DNA from: JABCPO02 sp052174015
Lineage (GTDB): Bacteria > Bacillota > Clostridia > TANB77 > CAG-508
Reading direction: 5' to 3'
Length of the DNA: 64,000 nucleotides
Assembly (NCBI GenBank): GCA_052174015.1
Contig: JBQMXM010000003.1
Span: 1 to 64,000, forward strand
Of the stretch, positions 40,885 to 50,810 are shown piece after piece. Position 1 is the first letter of the stretch; each line of letters starts with the position of its first letter. Under the pieces are notes generated by a model that was not told where the DNA came from, did not search any database, and worked only from the letters and a program-made list of their open reading frames with translations. The translations under genes were made by a program, and so were the position numbers.

Positions 40885-42678
40885 TTAATTAGTATACATT
40901 GTATAATATTCACCTTTTTGTTGAATTAATTCATTATGAGTACCATGTTCTAAAATTTTACCATCTGCAAGTAAGTAAATACAATCAGCATTTTTTATTG
41001 TAGATAACCTATGTGCGATTATTATAGTTGTTTTGTTCTTAGATATATTTTTAATAGCTTCTTGAATAATTTTTTCTGTTTTAGTATCAACAGATGAAGT
41101 TGCTTCATCAAGTAGTAATATATCAGTATCTGCAAGTATTGCACGAGCTATAGATATTAATTGTATTTGTCCATGTGAAAGAGTAATATTTTTATTATCA
41201 ATTATTGTATCATATCCATCTTTGAGTTTTGATATAAATTGATGTGCATTTGCTTTTTTAGCAGCTTCAATTACTTCTTCTCGTGTAGCATTTGATTTTC
41301 CATAAGAAATATTATCTAAGATACTACCAGAAAAAAGTTTAGAGTCTTGTAGGATTATAGAGATACACTTTCTTAAATCACGCTTATATATATTTTGTAT
41401 ATTTATTCCATTTAAAAGTATCTCGCCATTATTTGGTTCTAATTCATAAAATCTGTTTAATAGGTTAAATATTGTTGACTTACCTACACCTGTTTTACCA
41501 ACTATAGCTATTGTTTGTCCACTATTTACTTTAAAAGATATATTATTTAGTACATTTACATCATTTTTAATATTATCAGGATAATTAAAAGATACATTTT
41601 TAAATTCAATGTTTGCTTTAAAAGGTTTTAAGTCTGAAGTATTTTTATTATTCTTAGTAGTAATATATGTTTTGTTATCAATCTTTTTTATTATATATTT
41701 ACCACTATATATTTCGCTATTGTATTCAATTAAATTAAAAATTCTTTTAGCTGCAGGTAAAGCTTTAACAACTGAACCAATATGATTTGAGACTTCTCTT
41801 GAAGGATTAGTTAAATTTTGAGCTATTTTAAAATATATAATTATTGTACCTAAAGTTGCTTGTCCTTTAATAATTAACCAAATCCCTATAAGTGCATAAA
41901 ATACAAATATTAGATTAGAAATTATACTTGATAAAGGAACCATTAAAAAAGAAAGCACATTTGTTTTAGTTTGAGCGATAGCACAATTATGTGTTAGAGT
42001 TTTAAAGCTATCAATCCTACTTTTTTTAGTATTATATATTTTAATAGTTTTTAATCCATTAATACTTTCTTGGACAAATCCAGAAAGCTCTCCATATCTT
42101 TTTTGAGTCTCTTTAGATGCTTTTTTAATTTTTTTACCTAAAATTTTTGAAACCAATATGTACATAAATAATGTTAATATATTGAAAATAGCTAAATATA
42201 TATTTAAATACATTAATGCAATTAAAGTAACTGTAATTACTAAAGTATTTATAACTATTTTTCTAAAACTTTGGTCAATAATAAACGAGATTAACTCTAA
42301 ATCATTTGCATATATTGATAAAATCTCACCACTACTATTATTATTAAAATATGATATATGAGCAGTTTGAGTTTTAAAGAAAAGTTCTTTTCTAATATTG
42401 TACATTATTTTTTGAGTTATTTTAGCAATTTTTAGAGTTCCAAAAAAGTTATTAGTACTAGATAATACATTTAAAACTATAAATAATGATATTAGGTTAG
42501 TTAAACTAGCTATTTCTTTTCTAGTAATAGCATCAATAATATTACCAAAAAATACGAATGAAAGTATATTAAAAATATTTGAAAATATTATTAGTATTGA
42601 ACCAATTATAAATTTTCTCTTGTAAGGAGCCATAAATTTTAATATTTTTTTAATTAAATCTAAATTCTCTTTAAACAT
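40885..42678 (-). CDS. ABC exporter half-transporter, catalytic-site subunit
   Basis: The protein has 597 residues. Six membrane helices (about 15-310) precede a nucleotide-binding domain with Walker A VGKTGVGKST, Walker B LLLDEAT with the catalytic Glu, and H-loop IIIAHRLS. Its signature reads LSHGQ in place of LSGGQ. In heterodimeric exporters of the LmrCD/BmrCD/TM287-288 type, the altered signature belongs to the degenerate site completed by the partner. It is the second gene of the operon: its start overlaps the partner's 3' end by 8 bases, with AAGGAGG before it. The substrate (drug, peptide or lipid) is not predictable. Confidence 0.9.
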   Translation of the reverse strand: MFKENLDLIKKILKFMAPYKRKFIIGSILIIFSNIFNILSFVFFGNIIDAITRKEIASLTNLISLFIVLNVLSSTNNFFGTLKIAKITQKIMYNIRKELFFKTQTAHISYFNNNSSGEILSIYANDLELISFIIDQSFRKIVINTLVITVTLIALMYLNIYLAIFNILTLFMYILVSKILGKKIKKASKETQKRYGELSGFVQESINGLKTIKIYNTKKSRIDSFKTLTHNCAIAQTKTNVLSFLMVPLSSIISNLIFVFYALIGIWLIIKGQATLGTIIIYFKIAQNLTNPSREVSNHIGSVVKALPAAKRIFNLIEYNSEIYSGKYIIKKIDNKTYITTKNNKNTSDLKPFKANIEFKNVSFNYPDNIKNDVNVLNNISFKVNSGQTIAIVGKTGVGKSTIFNLLNRFYELEPNNGEILLNGINIQNIYKRDLRKCISIILQDSKLFSGSILDNISYGKSNATREEVIEAAKKANAHQFISKLKDGYDTIIDNKNITLSHGQIQLISIARAILADTDILLLDEATSSVDTKTEKIIQEAIKNISKNKTTIIIAHRLSTIKNADCIYLLADGKILEHGTHNELIQQKGEYYTMYTN

Positions 42679-44422
42679 TATCCCTCCTTAAAACATTTGC
42701 TTGACTTTCATATATTTCCCTATATATTTTAGATGTATTAATTAATTCTGTGTGTGTACCAAGACCATCTATTTTACCTTCACTATTAAGAACTAATATT
42801 TTATCACAAGATATAATGCTTGATATTTTTTGAGATATAATAATCTTAGAAATATCATTATATTTAGTATTTAATACATTTTGAATGTTTTTCTCAGTAA
42901 TTTTATCTATAGCACTTGTAGTATCATCTAATATTAGTATTTTAAAATCATTATATAATGCTCTTGCAAGAGCAAGTCTTTGTCTTTGTCCACCAGATAA
43001 GTTTTTACCTTCTTCTGATAATTTTGTATGTATACCATTTTCTAAATTAGAAACAACTTCTTCTAAAGAACAATCTTTTAAAATATTATTAACTTTTTCT
43101 AAATCATACTTCGTAATATCAGTATCGTTTTTAAAAGTTATATTTTCATAAACAGATTGAGAAAATATTGATATATCTTGAAAAACAGCAGATATTATGT
43201 TTTCTAAACTAGATATATCATAATTTTTAATATCTTTACCACCAAGTAATATTTGTCCTTGACTTGCATCATAAAATCTAGGAATTAATTGTATGATAGA
43301 AGATTTACCAGAACCAATCTCACCAATTATACCTAAAGATTCTCCCGTTTTAAGTTTAAAAGAAATATCATTTAAAACAAAATTATCAGTTTTAGGGTAT
43401 TTAAAAAATACATTTTTAAATTCAATATCATAATTATCAAAAGATTTAATAGCATTTTTTACTTCTAATATATCAGGTTTAGTATCTAAGACTTCTACTA
43501 TCCTTTTGCTAGATGTAAATGCTGGCATAATAGAGTTTTCTAATTCTGTAACATAAGAATAAAATGTATTTAAAAGAATAGCAATTATAGATGTATATGC
43601 AATTAAATCTCCAATACTTAAACTACCATCTAAAATATATATAGTTGCATTTTTAACTACTAATACATTTAAAAAAACAAACCCAATTTCAAGAATCAAC
43701 ATAAAAAATATTATTCTAAAAACACTTTTTTGAAAAATTGTCATATATTCATAATTAATTTTTTCAAACTTTTTAATTTCTTTTTGCTCTTTAGTATATG
43801 ATTTAATTTCTTTAATTAAAGAAATATTTTCTTCAATAAAATTATTAATTTTATCCTTTGTTTTTTGTATAGTTTTAAAAATTGGTAAAAAAAACTTTAA
43901 AAACAATATTAATATAAAAATAATTAAAGGAGCAGAAAATATGAAAATTAAAGTTAACCTACTATGTATATTATAAAGCATATACATAGATGACACTATA
44001 ATAAATGGATAATATATATATAGTAATGCTATACTTCCAATATATGTTCCAATATTACTAGTATCATTTGTAATTCTAGTAAATAATGTAGAATTAGGGA
44101 AATTATTAATATTATTAAAAGAAAAATTAAGTATATGTTTAAATACAGTATTTCTAAGGTCTTCAATTATTCTTGTTTCTAAATATACTAATACATAACT
44201 AGATAAAACAGAAAGAGTTGCATAACTAAATGTTGCAAAAAGTAATAATGATGCATATTTTAAAGTGATATTAAAATTAAGATTAGTTACACCTTTATCT
44301 ATTGTATCTTTAATAATGTATGGCATCCATAAAGTAAATCCAGATTCAGATAAAAGCAATATTAATATAAGTATAAAAAAAATACTAAATTTAAATATAT
44401 ATTTTTTTGTTAATTTAAACAT
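42671..44422 (-). CDS. ABC exporter half-transporter, degenerate-site subunit
   Basis: The protein has 583 residues. Six membrane helices precede a nucleotide-binding domain with Walker A GEIGSGKSS, canonical signature LSGGQRQR, Walker B LILDDTTSAID with Asp instead of the catalytic Glu, and Gln (IISQKIS) instead of the H-loop His. These changes define the non-hydrolysing site of heterodimeric exporters and complement the LSHGQ of the partner. It is the first gene of the minus-strand operon, with a GGGGGAG ribosome site. A dyad TTAG-N4-CTAA (44444-44455) in its promoter region could be an operator. Confidence 0.9.
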   Translation of the reverse strand: MFKLTKKYIFKFSIFFILILILLLSESGFTLWMPYIIKDTIDKGVTNLNFNITLKYASLLLFATFSYATLSVLSSYVLVYLETRIIEDLRNTVFKHILNFSFNNINNFPNSTLFTRITNDTSNIGTYIGSIALLYIYYPFIIVSSMYMLYNIHSRLTLIFIFSAPLIIFILILFLKFFLPIFKTIQKTKDKINNFIEENISLIKEIKSYTKEQKEIKKFEKINYEYMTIFQKSVFRIIFFMLILEIGFVFLNVLVVKNATIYILDGSLSIGDLIAYTSIIAILLNTFYSYVTELENSIMPAFTSSKRIVEVLDTKPDILEVKNAIKSFDNYDIEFKNVFFKYPKTDNFVLNDISFKLKTGESLGIIGEIGSGKSSIIQLIPRFYDASQGQILLGGKDIKNYDISSLENIISAVFQDISIFSQSVYENITFKNDTDITKYDLEKVNNILKDCSLEEVVSNLENGIHTKLSEEGKNLSGGQRQRLALARALYNDFKILILDDTTSAIDKITEKNIQNVLNTKYNDISKIIISQKISSIISCDKILVLNSEGKIDGLGTHTELINTSKIYREIYESQANVLRRDNV

Positions 44423-44640
44423 ATCTCCCCCTTATACAGATATATTAGCATACTAACTTAAAAAAAAACAATAAAATCAAAATAAATATATTACAAAAAA
44501 AATATATTTTGAAAATAATATAGAAAAAACATAATAAACAACTTACAATATATTTAATAAGATAAAATAAAAAAGAGAAAAGAAAATAAACAATAAACAA
44601 ATAAACAAATAAAATAAAAATAAATAAAAAAGGAGATATG

Positions 44641-46032
44641 ATGGATACAACAAAAAATAATGGAATAGTACTTGCAACACTAATAATTACAATGATAGTG
44701 TTATCAATAATATTATCAATAACATTTGCAATAACACTTAAAAATCCATCATTACACCAATTATTACCAGGTATAAGAAAAAGAAATATAGAAAAAATAT
44801 ATCAAGAACAATTAGATGCTAGAATACAACAAGAAAAGTTTACAGGTAATGAAGAAACAGATAATAATAAAGTACATCAGATAATAACAGAGATAGTACA
44901 ACAAGAACATACAATAGTTGGAGAAATACCTAAATATACAACAGGATTTGAACATGATTATACATTTACAATACAAGAAAAAAACAAAAATGTAAAAACA
45001 GAGATAACTTTAAAATCAAAAGCAGAATTTAACAATGCCTTACAACAAGTTAGTATGGATTCTGGATATACTAAGACTATACCATTACCAGAAGTTGGAG
45101 ACACAGTTATTTATGACCCAACAAAAGGTGTTACAGACCAATCTAAACTTACATATACATCATATAAAGGTACTGCTAAAACAGGTGGTAATGGTTATGG
45201 TACACAAACAGTAACTGCAAAAGCAGAAATTAATGAATGGGTAGTAATATCTACTGCAAATAATCAAGTTAAATTAATGCCAAAAAAGAAAGAAACACAG
45301 ATATTTAAACTTAAAGGTGCAATAGGTTGGCTATATGCAGAAGAAGAATTACATAAAGCAAGTAGTATATATGGATATGGAAAAGGAGCTGATCAGTCAA
45401 AAACTTTTACATATCAAGTAGGTAATTACCAAATACCTGAAGAAGTTAAAACAAAAACATTAACAGGTTCAGGAGCAAGAAATATGACAATGGAAGATAT
45501 AGTTAAGATAATAAAAGGCGAAGAATATTCAGATTTTACAGATGAAGAAAAAAAATCACTTGATAATCATAGTTTACAAAATATGACTCCCCATTCATAT
45601 TATTCATTAAATAGTGAAGGTGATGATGGTATAGTAAATTCAAGTAGAACCTTTAAGAGTGAATTTATGGGAATAGGTGAAATAGAATATGATGTAGACT
45701 TTGCTAAAAATATACTAGTTAATAATAATAAAAGAAAATTAAGAAAATATATATTTGATCCAAATTATAAAAATCATACTGATGTATTCTGGTTAGCAAC
45801 ACGTTGTGTTATTATGGACTATGGTTTTAAAAATTATCAAATAGTATTTGGAAGATGGTGGAGTCCTATGTTTCATTATAGTGATTGGATGCAAGCTATA
45901 ATGGGTCTAGATTATTATGATGAAAATATAAAAAGGTATTTAATACCTATAGTATTTTTAAAACAAGATATAGCACTAGAAAAAATAAATGTACAGAATG
46001 ATGGAAGTGTGACTTGGAAAATAAAAGAGTAA
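44641..46032 (+). CDS. Prepilin-like N-terminus surface protein with lectin-like C-terminus (paralogue 2)
   Basis: The protein has 463 residues from the ATG at 44641, 5 bases after AGGAG. The N-terminal helix (GIVLATLIITMIVLSIILS) is a diverged form of the pseudopilin motif. The stalk is followed by the same units as in the 35922 protein: GDTVIYDPTKGVTDQSK, GTAKTGGNGYGTQTV, GAIGWLYAEEELHKA and MTMEDIVKIIKGEEY. The C-terminal domain reads VFWLATRCV ... LIPIVFLKQD and contains Trp/Tyr/Met-rich positions (FGRWWSPMFHYSDWMQ). The two paralogues flank the four-gene NTF2/J/cyclophilin module and the ABC exporter. Confidence 0.74.
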   Translation: MDTTKNNGIVLATLIITMIVLSIILSITFAITLKNPSLHQLLPGIRKRNIEKIYQEQLDARIQQEKFTGNEETDNNKVHQIITEIVQQEHTIVGEIPKYTTGFEHDYTFTIQEKNKNVKTEITLKSKAEFNNALQQVSMDSGYTKTIPLPEVGDTVIYDPTKGVTDQSKLTYTSYKGTAKTGGNGYGTQTVTAKAEINEWVVISTANNQVKLMPKKKETQIFKLKGAIGWLYAEEELHKASSIYGYGKGADQSKTFTYQVGNYQIPEEVKTKTLTGSGARNMTMEDIVKIIKGEEYSDFTDEEKKSLDNHSLQNMTPHSYYSLNSEGDDGIVNSSRTFKSEFMGIGEIEYDVDFAKNILVNNNKRKLRKYIFDPNYKNHTDVFWLATRCVIMDYGFKNYQIVFGRWWSPMFHYSDWMQAIMGLDYYDENIKRYLIPIVFLKQDIALEKINVQNDGSVTWKIKE

Positions 46033-46058
46033 TATGAAATAAAAATATATTAATAATG

Positions 46059-46091
46059 AAGAATCTAAATTAAATATTTAGGTTCTTTTTT
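46059..46091 (+). terminator. Terminator after the second prepilin-like gene
   Basis: The 12-bp stem AAGAATCTAAAT/ATTTAGGTTCTT (46059-46070 with 46076-46087, one G-T type pair) is followed by T4. Confidence 0.75.
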
Positions 46092-46174
46092 GTTTATGTT
46101 TAGTTATTTACATTTTATGGTAATGTATGATAAAATTAAAATGTATAAAAAATTATAGTATGATTGGAGAAGAA

Positions 46175-47740
46175 ATGTATATATATATAATAGGATATAT
46201 AATTTTAGTTCCAATTGCATTCTATTTAGGAATAAAGTATAGAAAAAATATAGCAGAAGCAAAAATATTTAGTGCAGAAAAAGAAGCAGAAAAAATAGTT
46301 AAAGAAGCTATAAATGATAAGGAAAATATATTAAAAAACTCTAAAGTAGAGGCTAAAGAACTAAAATTAAAAATTAAAGAAGAAATAGATAAAGAATTAA
46401 AAGAAAGAAGAAGAGAAATATCTGTTCAAGAAAATAGGTTATTTCAAAAAGAAGAACAATTACTAAAGAAAGAAGATAAACTTGAAAGAGAAATAGAAAA
46501 GACAGAAAAATTAAATTTAAGAATTTTAGATAAAGAAGAAAAAATAGACGAAATTTTAAAAAATCAAGAAGAACAACTACAAGTAATTGCAGGATTAACT
46601 AGAGAAGAAGCTAAAAGAGAAATGATAGAACAATTAGAAGAATCTTTAGTTATAGATAAGGCTAAAAGAATAAGAAAATATGAAGAAACATTAAAATTTG
46701 AATCTGGTAAAATTGCACGTGAGATAATATCATCAGCAATACAAAGGTGTGCAGCAGACCATACTTCAGAAGCAACAGTTACTATTATTGAAATACCAAA
46801 TGATGAATTAAAAGGAAGAATTATTGGTAAAGAAGGAAGAAATATTAGAACTTTAGAAATGATGACAGGTGTACAATTTATAGTTGATGATACTCCTGGA
46901 GCTATAATTATTTCTGCATTTGACCCAATAAGGCGTGAAGTTGCAAAAGTTTCACTTGAAAAGTTAATTAAAGACGGAAGAATAAATCCGGCTAAGATAG
47001 AAGAAATTGTAGAAAAAACAATATCTGAAATAGAGGAAATTGTAGTTGCAGAAGGTAATAGAGCAATGCTTGAAACAGGTGTAGATAATTTAACAATAGA
47101 AGAAATTAAACTATTAGGTAAATTAAAATACAGAACAAGCTACTCACAAAATGCTTTAACACATTCAATAGAGGTTGCAAATTTAAGTGGTATGATGGCA
47201 GAACTTATTGGTGCTGATAAAAAACTTGCAACAAGAGCAGGATTATTCCATGATATTGGGAAAGCATTAGACCATGACCCTGAAATACAAGGAACACATG
47301 TAGATTTAGGTGTAGAATTTTTAAAATTTAATAAAGAGCCAAGAGAAGTTCTAAATGCAGTACATGCACATCACGGAGATGTAGAACCTGAAACTGTAGA
47401 AGCAATTTTAGTACAAGCAGCAGACACAATCTCAGCATCAAGACCAGGAGCTAGACGAGACACACTTGAAGCATATATTAAGAGATTAGAAGCACTTGAA
47501 AATATATCTTCATCATTTGATGGCGTGAAAAAATCATATGCTATTCAAGCAGGTAGAGAAATTAGAATAATAGTTGACCCTGATAAGATTTCTGATGAAA
47601 AAATTATTGTACTTGCACATGATGTTGCAGAAAAAATTGAAAATGAAGTTTCATTCCCTGGACAAATTAAAGTACAAGTACTTAGAGAAAAAAGAACTAC
47701 AAAATATGCTAAAAAAAGTAAAATGAATAAATATAATTAA
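46175..47740 (+). CDS. rny: Ribonuclease Y
   Basis: RNase Y is the membrane-tethered endonuclease that initiates mRNA decay in Firmicutes. The start at 46175 follows GGAG by 5 bases and gives 521 residues, the usual length. Domains in order: N-terminal membrane helix (IIGYIILVPIAFYLGI), long coiled coil to about residue 185 (EEQLLKKEDKLEREIEKTEK in part), KH domain (LKGRIIGKEGRNIRTLE) and HD domain (HSIEVANLSG, GLFHDIGKALDHD, HAHHGD). All metal ligands are present. It lies at the head of a new block of housekeeping genes. Confidence 0.96.
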   Translation: MYIYIIGYIILVPIAFYLGIKYRKNIAEAKIFSAEKEAEKIVKEAINDKENILKNSKVEAKELKLKIKEEIDKELKERRREISVQENRLFQKEEQLLKKEDKLEREIEKTEKLNLRILDKEEKIDEILKNQEEQLQVIAGLTREEAKREMIEQLEESLVIDKAKRIRKYEETLKFESGKIAREIISSAIQRCAADHTSEATVTIIEIPNDELKGRIIGKEGRNIRTLEMMTGVQFIVDDTPGAIIISAFDPIRREVAKVSLEKLIKDGRINPAKIEEIVEKTISEIEEIVVAEGNRAMLETGVDNLTIEEIKLLGKLKYRTSYSQNALTHSIEVANLSGMMAELIGADKKLATRAGLFHDIGKALDHDPEIQGTHVDLGVEFLKFNKEPREVLNAVHAHHGDVEPETVEAILVQAADTISASRPGARRDTLEAYIKRLEALENISSSFDGVKKSYAIQAGREIRIIVDPDKISDEKIIVLAHDVAEKIENEVSFPGQIKVQVLREKRTTKYAKKSKMNKYN

Positions 47741-47756
47741 ATATAATTGAGGTAAA

Positions 47757-48485
47757 ATGAAAATATTAAGATATATATTTAGAATGTTAATAATCCTAGT
47801 TATTAGTGTAATAATATTATTAGGTTTTTATGGATATACAGAATATGAGAAAATATATAAGCAGATAGATAATAATCTGATAGAAGAAAAGGTAGACGAA
47901 ATACGAAATAGGGAAGATTATACAAAATTAACAGATATAGATAAAAAATATTTAGATGCAGTAATTGCTGCAGAAGATAATAGATTTTATTCACATGGTG
48001 CAATAGACCAAATTTCTATTACAAGAGCTATCATAGATAATTTTTCTTCTAAAAAAATAGTATCAGGTGGCTCTACAATTACACAACAATTTGTAAAAAA
48101 CACATATTTAACACAAGAGCAAAATTTAAAAAGAAAATATTTAGAAGCAATATTATCTATAGAGCTTGAAAAAAGATATTCAAAAGATGAGATTTTAGAA
48201 CTATATGTTAATTCAATATTCTTTGGACAAGGAATGTTTGGAATAAAACAAGCATGTAAAGGATATTTTGATATAACTCCTAAAAAAATGACATTAAATC
48301 AAGCTGCATATTTAGCAGGTGTACCAAATGCACCTTCAAAATACAATACTAAACAAGATTATACCATTGCTAAAAAAAGAAGAGACATAGTTCTTGAAAA
48401 AATGGTTAGATATAATAAGATTAATAGTAAAGAAGCAAAAGAAGTAATGGAAAAAGAAATTGGAGATAAATTTTCTAAAAAATAA
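47757..48485 (+). CDS. Monofunctional peptidoglycan glycosyltransferase (GT51)
   Basis: The protein has 242 residues and polymerises lipid II into glycan strands at the outer face of the membrane. A transmembrane anchor lies at 5-27 (FRMLIILVISVIILLGFYGY). The GT51 motifs are AAEDNRFYSHGAID with the catalytic Glu, SGGSTITQQFVKN, RKYLEAILSIELEKRYSKDEILELYVN (only partly listed here) and AAYLAGVPNAPSKYN. There is no transpeptidase domain, so it is of the MtgA/SgtB type. The fit is complete from N- to C-terminus. Confidence 0.93.
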   Translation: MKILRYIFRMLIILVISVIILLGFYGYTEYEKIYKQIDNNLIEEKVDEIRNREDYTKLTDIDKKYLDAVIAAEDNRFYSHGAIDQISITRAIIDNFSSKKIVSGGSTITQQFVKNTYLTQEQNLKRKYLEAILSIELEKRYSKDEILELYVNSIFFGQGMFGIKQACKGYFDITPKKMTLNQAAYLAGVPNAPSKYNTKQDYTIAKKRRDIVLEKMVRYNKINSKEAKEVMEKEIGDKFSKK

Positions 48486-48502
48486 TTGATTGAGGAGAAA
48501 AT

Positions 48503-48796
48503 ATGATAAGCAAAGAAGAAGTACAAAAAATTGCAAATTTATCTAAATTAGAATTTAATGAATCTGAATTATCTAAAATGCAATTAGAATTATCAAATAT
48601 ATTAGGATATATGGAAATATTAAATGATATAGATGTATCAGGTGTTTCAGAAAAAGAAATTATGAGTACAAACATTAACTATTTTCAAAAAGATGAAGCA
48701 GAAAAATTTAAAGATACTTCCTTAATATTAAAAAATACAAAAACAATAGCAGATATGGTAAATATTCCAGCTATTAGAAAGGAAGAACAAGAATAA
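48503..48796 (+). CDS. gatC: Aspartyl/glutamyl-tRNA amidotransferase subunit C
   Basis: The protein has 97 residues: SKEEVQKIANLSKLEFNE at the start, a helical hairpin, and FKDTSLILKNTK then ADMVNIPAI, the usual GatC layout that wraps around GatA. It overlaps gatA by one base (TAATG), showing translational coupling. GatCAB converts Glu-tRNA-Gln and Asp-tRNA-Asn. Confidence 0.93.
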   Translation: MISKEEVQKIANLSKLEFNESELSKMQLELSNILGYMEILNDIDVSGVSEKEIMSTNINYFQKDEAEKFKDTSLILKNTKTIADMVNIPAIRKEEQE

Positions 48797-50187
48797 TGAA
48801 AGATAAAATATTGAATGCAACATTATTAGAGTTAATGCAAATGGTAAATAATAATGAAGTTACAAAAAAAGAAATCTTTAAAACATATTTAGAAAATATA
48901 CAATTAAAAGATAAAGAAATAGGGGCATATATATCTGTAGAAGAAAATATACAAGATGGTATACCAATTGCAATAAAAGACAATATTAATGTAATAGGTA
49001 CAAAAACAACTTGTGCAAGTAAGATATTAGAAAATTATGAGAGTCCATACAATGCAGTAATCATTGATAAATTAATAGATGCAGGATTTGCTGTAAATGG
49101 AAAAGTAAATTTAGATGAATTTGCATTTGGTTCTTCAACAGAATATTCAGCAATAAAGCAAACATCAAACCCACATAATCTTGAACATGTACCTGGAGGT
49201 TCATCAGGAGGTTCAGCAGCAAGTGTAGCTGCTAATCTTGCACCATGTGCAATAGGAACAGATACAGGTGGTTCTGTAAGGCAACCTGCAAATTATTGTG
49301 GAGTTGTAGGATTAAAACCTAGTTATGGAACAATATCAAGATATGGAATAGTTTCATTTGGTTCAAGTTTAGACCAAGCAGGAATAATAACTAAAAATGT
49401 AGAAGATGCTGCATATCTTTTAAATGTAATTTCAGGAGATGGAATTAAAGATACAACATCATTAAAAAAAGAAGAATTACCAGACTTTACAGCAAAATTA
49501 AATGATGGAATTAAAGGAATTAAAGTTGCAGTAATTGATCAATTCTTACAAGAAGAAATGCAAGAAGAAGTTAGACAAGCAATAGATAAAACAATATCTA
49601 TATTTAAAGAAAATGGAACAGTAGATAGGGTTAATGTAGGATTTGGAAAAGAAGCAATTTCTGTATATCATATTTTAAGCTCTGCAGAAGCATCATCAAA
49701 TTTATCAAGAATAGATGGAATTAGATATGGTAAGAGAATAGAAGGAGATACACTTGAAGACCTATATGTAAGAACAAGAACAGAAGGTTTTGGGCGTGAA
49801 GCAAAAAGAAGAATAATGCTTGGAACATATGTGTTATCTGCAGGATATTATGACGCATATTACAAAAAAGCATTAAAAGTTAGACAATTAATAATTAAAG
49901 AAATTAATAAGATATTTGAAGAATATGATGTCATATTAATGCCTGTTACAATAAAAACAGCACCAAAAAAAGGATATGTAGAAGCAAACCAAGAAGAAAC
50001 ATTTTATTCAGACCTATATACTTGTTTAGCTAATATTACAGGTATATGTTCAATATCTGTGCCAGTATCAAAAGATAAAAATAATATGCCAATAGGAATA
50101 CAATTATTATGTAATAGATATGAAGATAACAAATTATTACAAATATCAAATGCAATATTTAAAAAATTTAATAAAAATAATAGATAA
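48796..50187 (+). CDS. gatA: Aspartyl/glutamyl-tRNA amidotransferase subunit A
   Basis: The protein has 463 residues, from the amidase family. It releases ammonia from glutamine for the transamidation carried out with GatB. The Ser-cisSer-Lys triad is present: Lys in IAIKDNINVIGTKTTCAS and the serines in PGGSSGGSAASVAA and GTDTGGSVRQPA. A full C-terminal part is present (YVLSAGYYDAYYKKALKVR). gatB is not downstream; pgsA follows after 13 bases. gatB must be elsewhere if the pathway works, as the TTG tRNA-Gln suggests. Confidence 0.95.
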   Translation: MKDKILNATLLELMQMVNNNEVTKKEIFKTYLENIQLKDKEIGAYISVEENIQDGIPIAIKDNINVIGTKTTCASKILENYESPYNAVIIDKLIDAGFAVNGKVNLDEFAFGSSTEYSAIKQTSNPHNLEHVPGGSSGGSAASVAANLAPCAIGTDTGGSVRQPANYCGVVGLKPSYGTISRYGIVSFGSSLDQAGIITKNVEDAAYLLNVISGDGIKDTTSLKKEELPDFTAKLNDGIKGIKVAVIDQFLQEEMQEEVRQAIDKTISIFKENGTVDRVNVGFGKEAISVYHILSSAEASSNLSRIDGIRYGKRIEGDTLEDLYVRTRTEGFGREAKRRIMLGTYVLSAGYYDAYYKKALKVRQLIIKEINKIFEEYDVILMPVTIKTAPKKGYVEANQEETFYSDLYTCLANITGICSISVPVSKDKNNMPIGIQLLCNRYEDNKLLQISNAIFKKFNKNNR

Positions 50188-50200
50188 TTAGGAGAATGAT

Positions 50201-50806
50201 ATGAATTTACCAAATAAGTTGAGTGTAATGAGAGTTGCATTAGTACCTGTAATGATGATATTTCCATCATTTATCCACACAGAAAGAACAATATGTGGAA
50301 TAAATTTATCAATATTTATATTTTTAATATTATTTATAATAGCGAGTATTACAGATTTTTTAGATGGAAAAATAGCTAGAAAATATAATCTAATTACAGA
50401 CTTTGGAAAATTTATAGACCCACTTGCAGATAAAATGCTAGTAATGGCAGCATTATTAGTATCAGTAGAATACAGTATGTTACCTGCATGGATAGTAGTT
50501 ATAATAATTGTTCGTGAATTTGCAGTATCAGGATATAGGTTAATAGAAGCCAAAAATGGAGAAGTTGTAGCGGCATCAAAATTAGGTAAATTAAAAACTA
50601 TGACACAAATGATAGGAATAGTACTATTACTGTTAACACCATTTAAATTTATGGCTTTTGTACAACCATACAACTATGATTTTAATACATATACATATAT
50701 AATAAATATGTTAGGTAGTATTATCTTCTTAATATCTGTAATAGCTACAGTTATTTCAGGTTGGGATTATTTAAAACATTTAAAACCAATATTAAAAGAT
50801 GCATAG
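50201..50806 (+). CDS. pgsA: CDP-diacylglycerol--glycerol-3-phosphate 3-phosphatidyltransferase
   Basis: The protein has 201 residues and about five membrane helices. It makes phosphatidylglycerol phosphate, the committed step to phosphatidylglycerol. The CDP-alcohol phosphotransferase signature D-x2-DG-x2-AR-x8-G-x3-D-x3-D is complete in DFLDGKIARKYNLITDFG followed by KFIDPLADK. The N-terminus NLPNKLSVMRVALVPVMM is typical. The SD AGGAG is 6 bases before the ATG. Last gene before a terminator. Confidence 0.94.
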   Translation: MNLPNKLSVMRVALVPVMMIFPSFIHTERTICGINLSIFIFLILFIIASITDFLDGKIARKYNLITDFGKFIDPLADKMLVMAALLVSVEYSMLPAWIVVIIIVREFAVSGYRLIEAKNGEVVAASKLGKLKTMTQMIGIVLLLLTPFKFMAFVQPYNYDFNTYTYIINMLGSIIFLISVIATVISGWDYLKHLKPILKDA

Positions 50807-50810
50807 AAGT

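Noticed and set aside
35922..46032. Reverse transcriptase or template repeat next to the candidate variable region
   Set aside because: No frame with RT motifs (such as YxDD with its fingers/palm blocks) and no matching A-rich template copy was found between 33000 and 48000.
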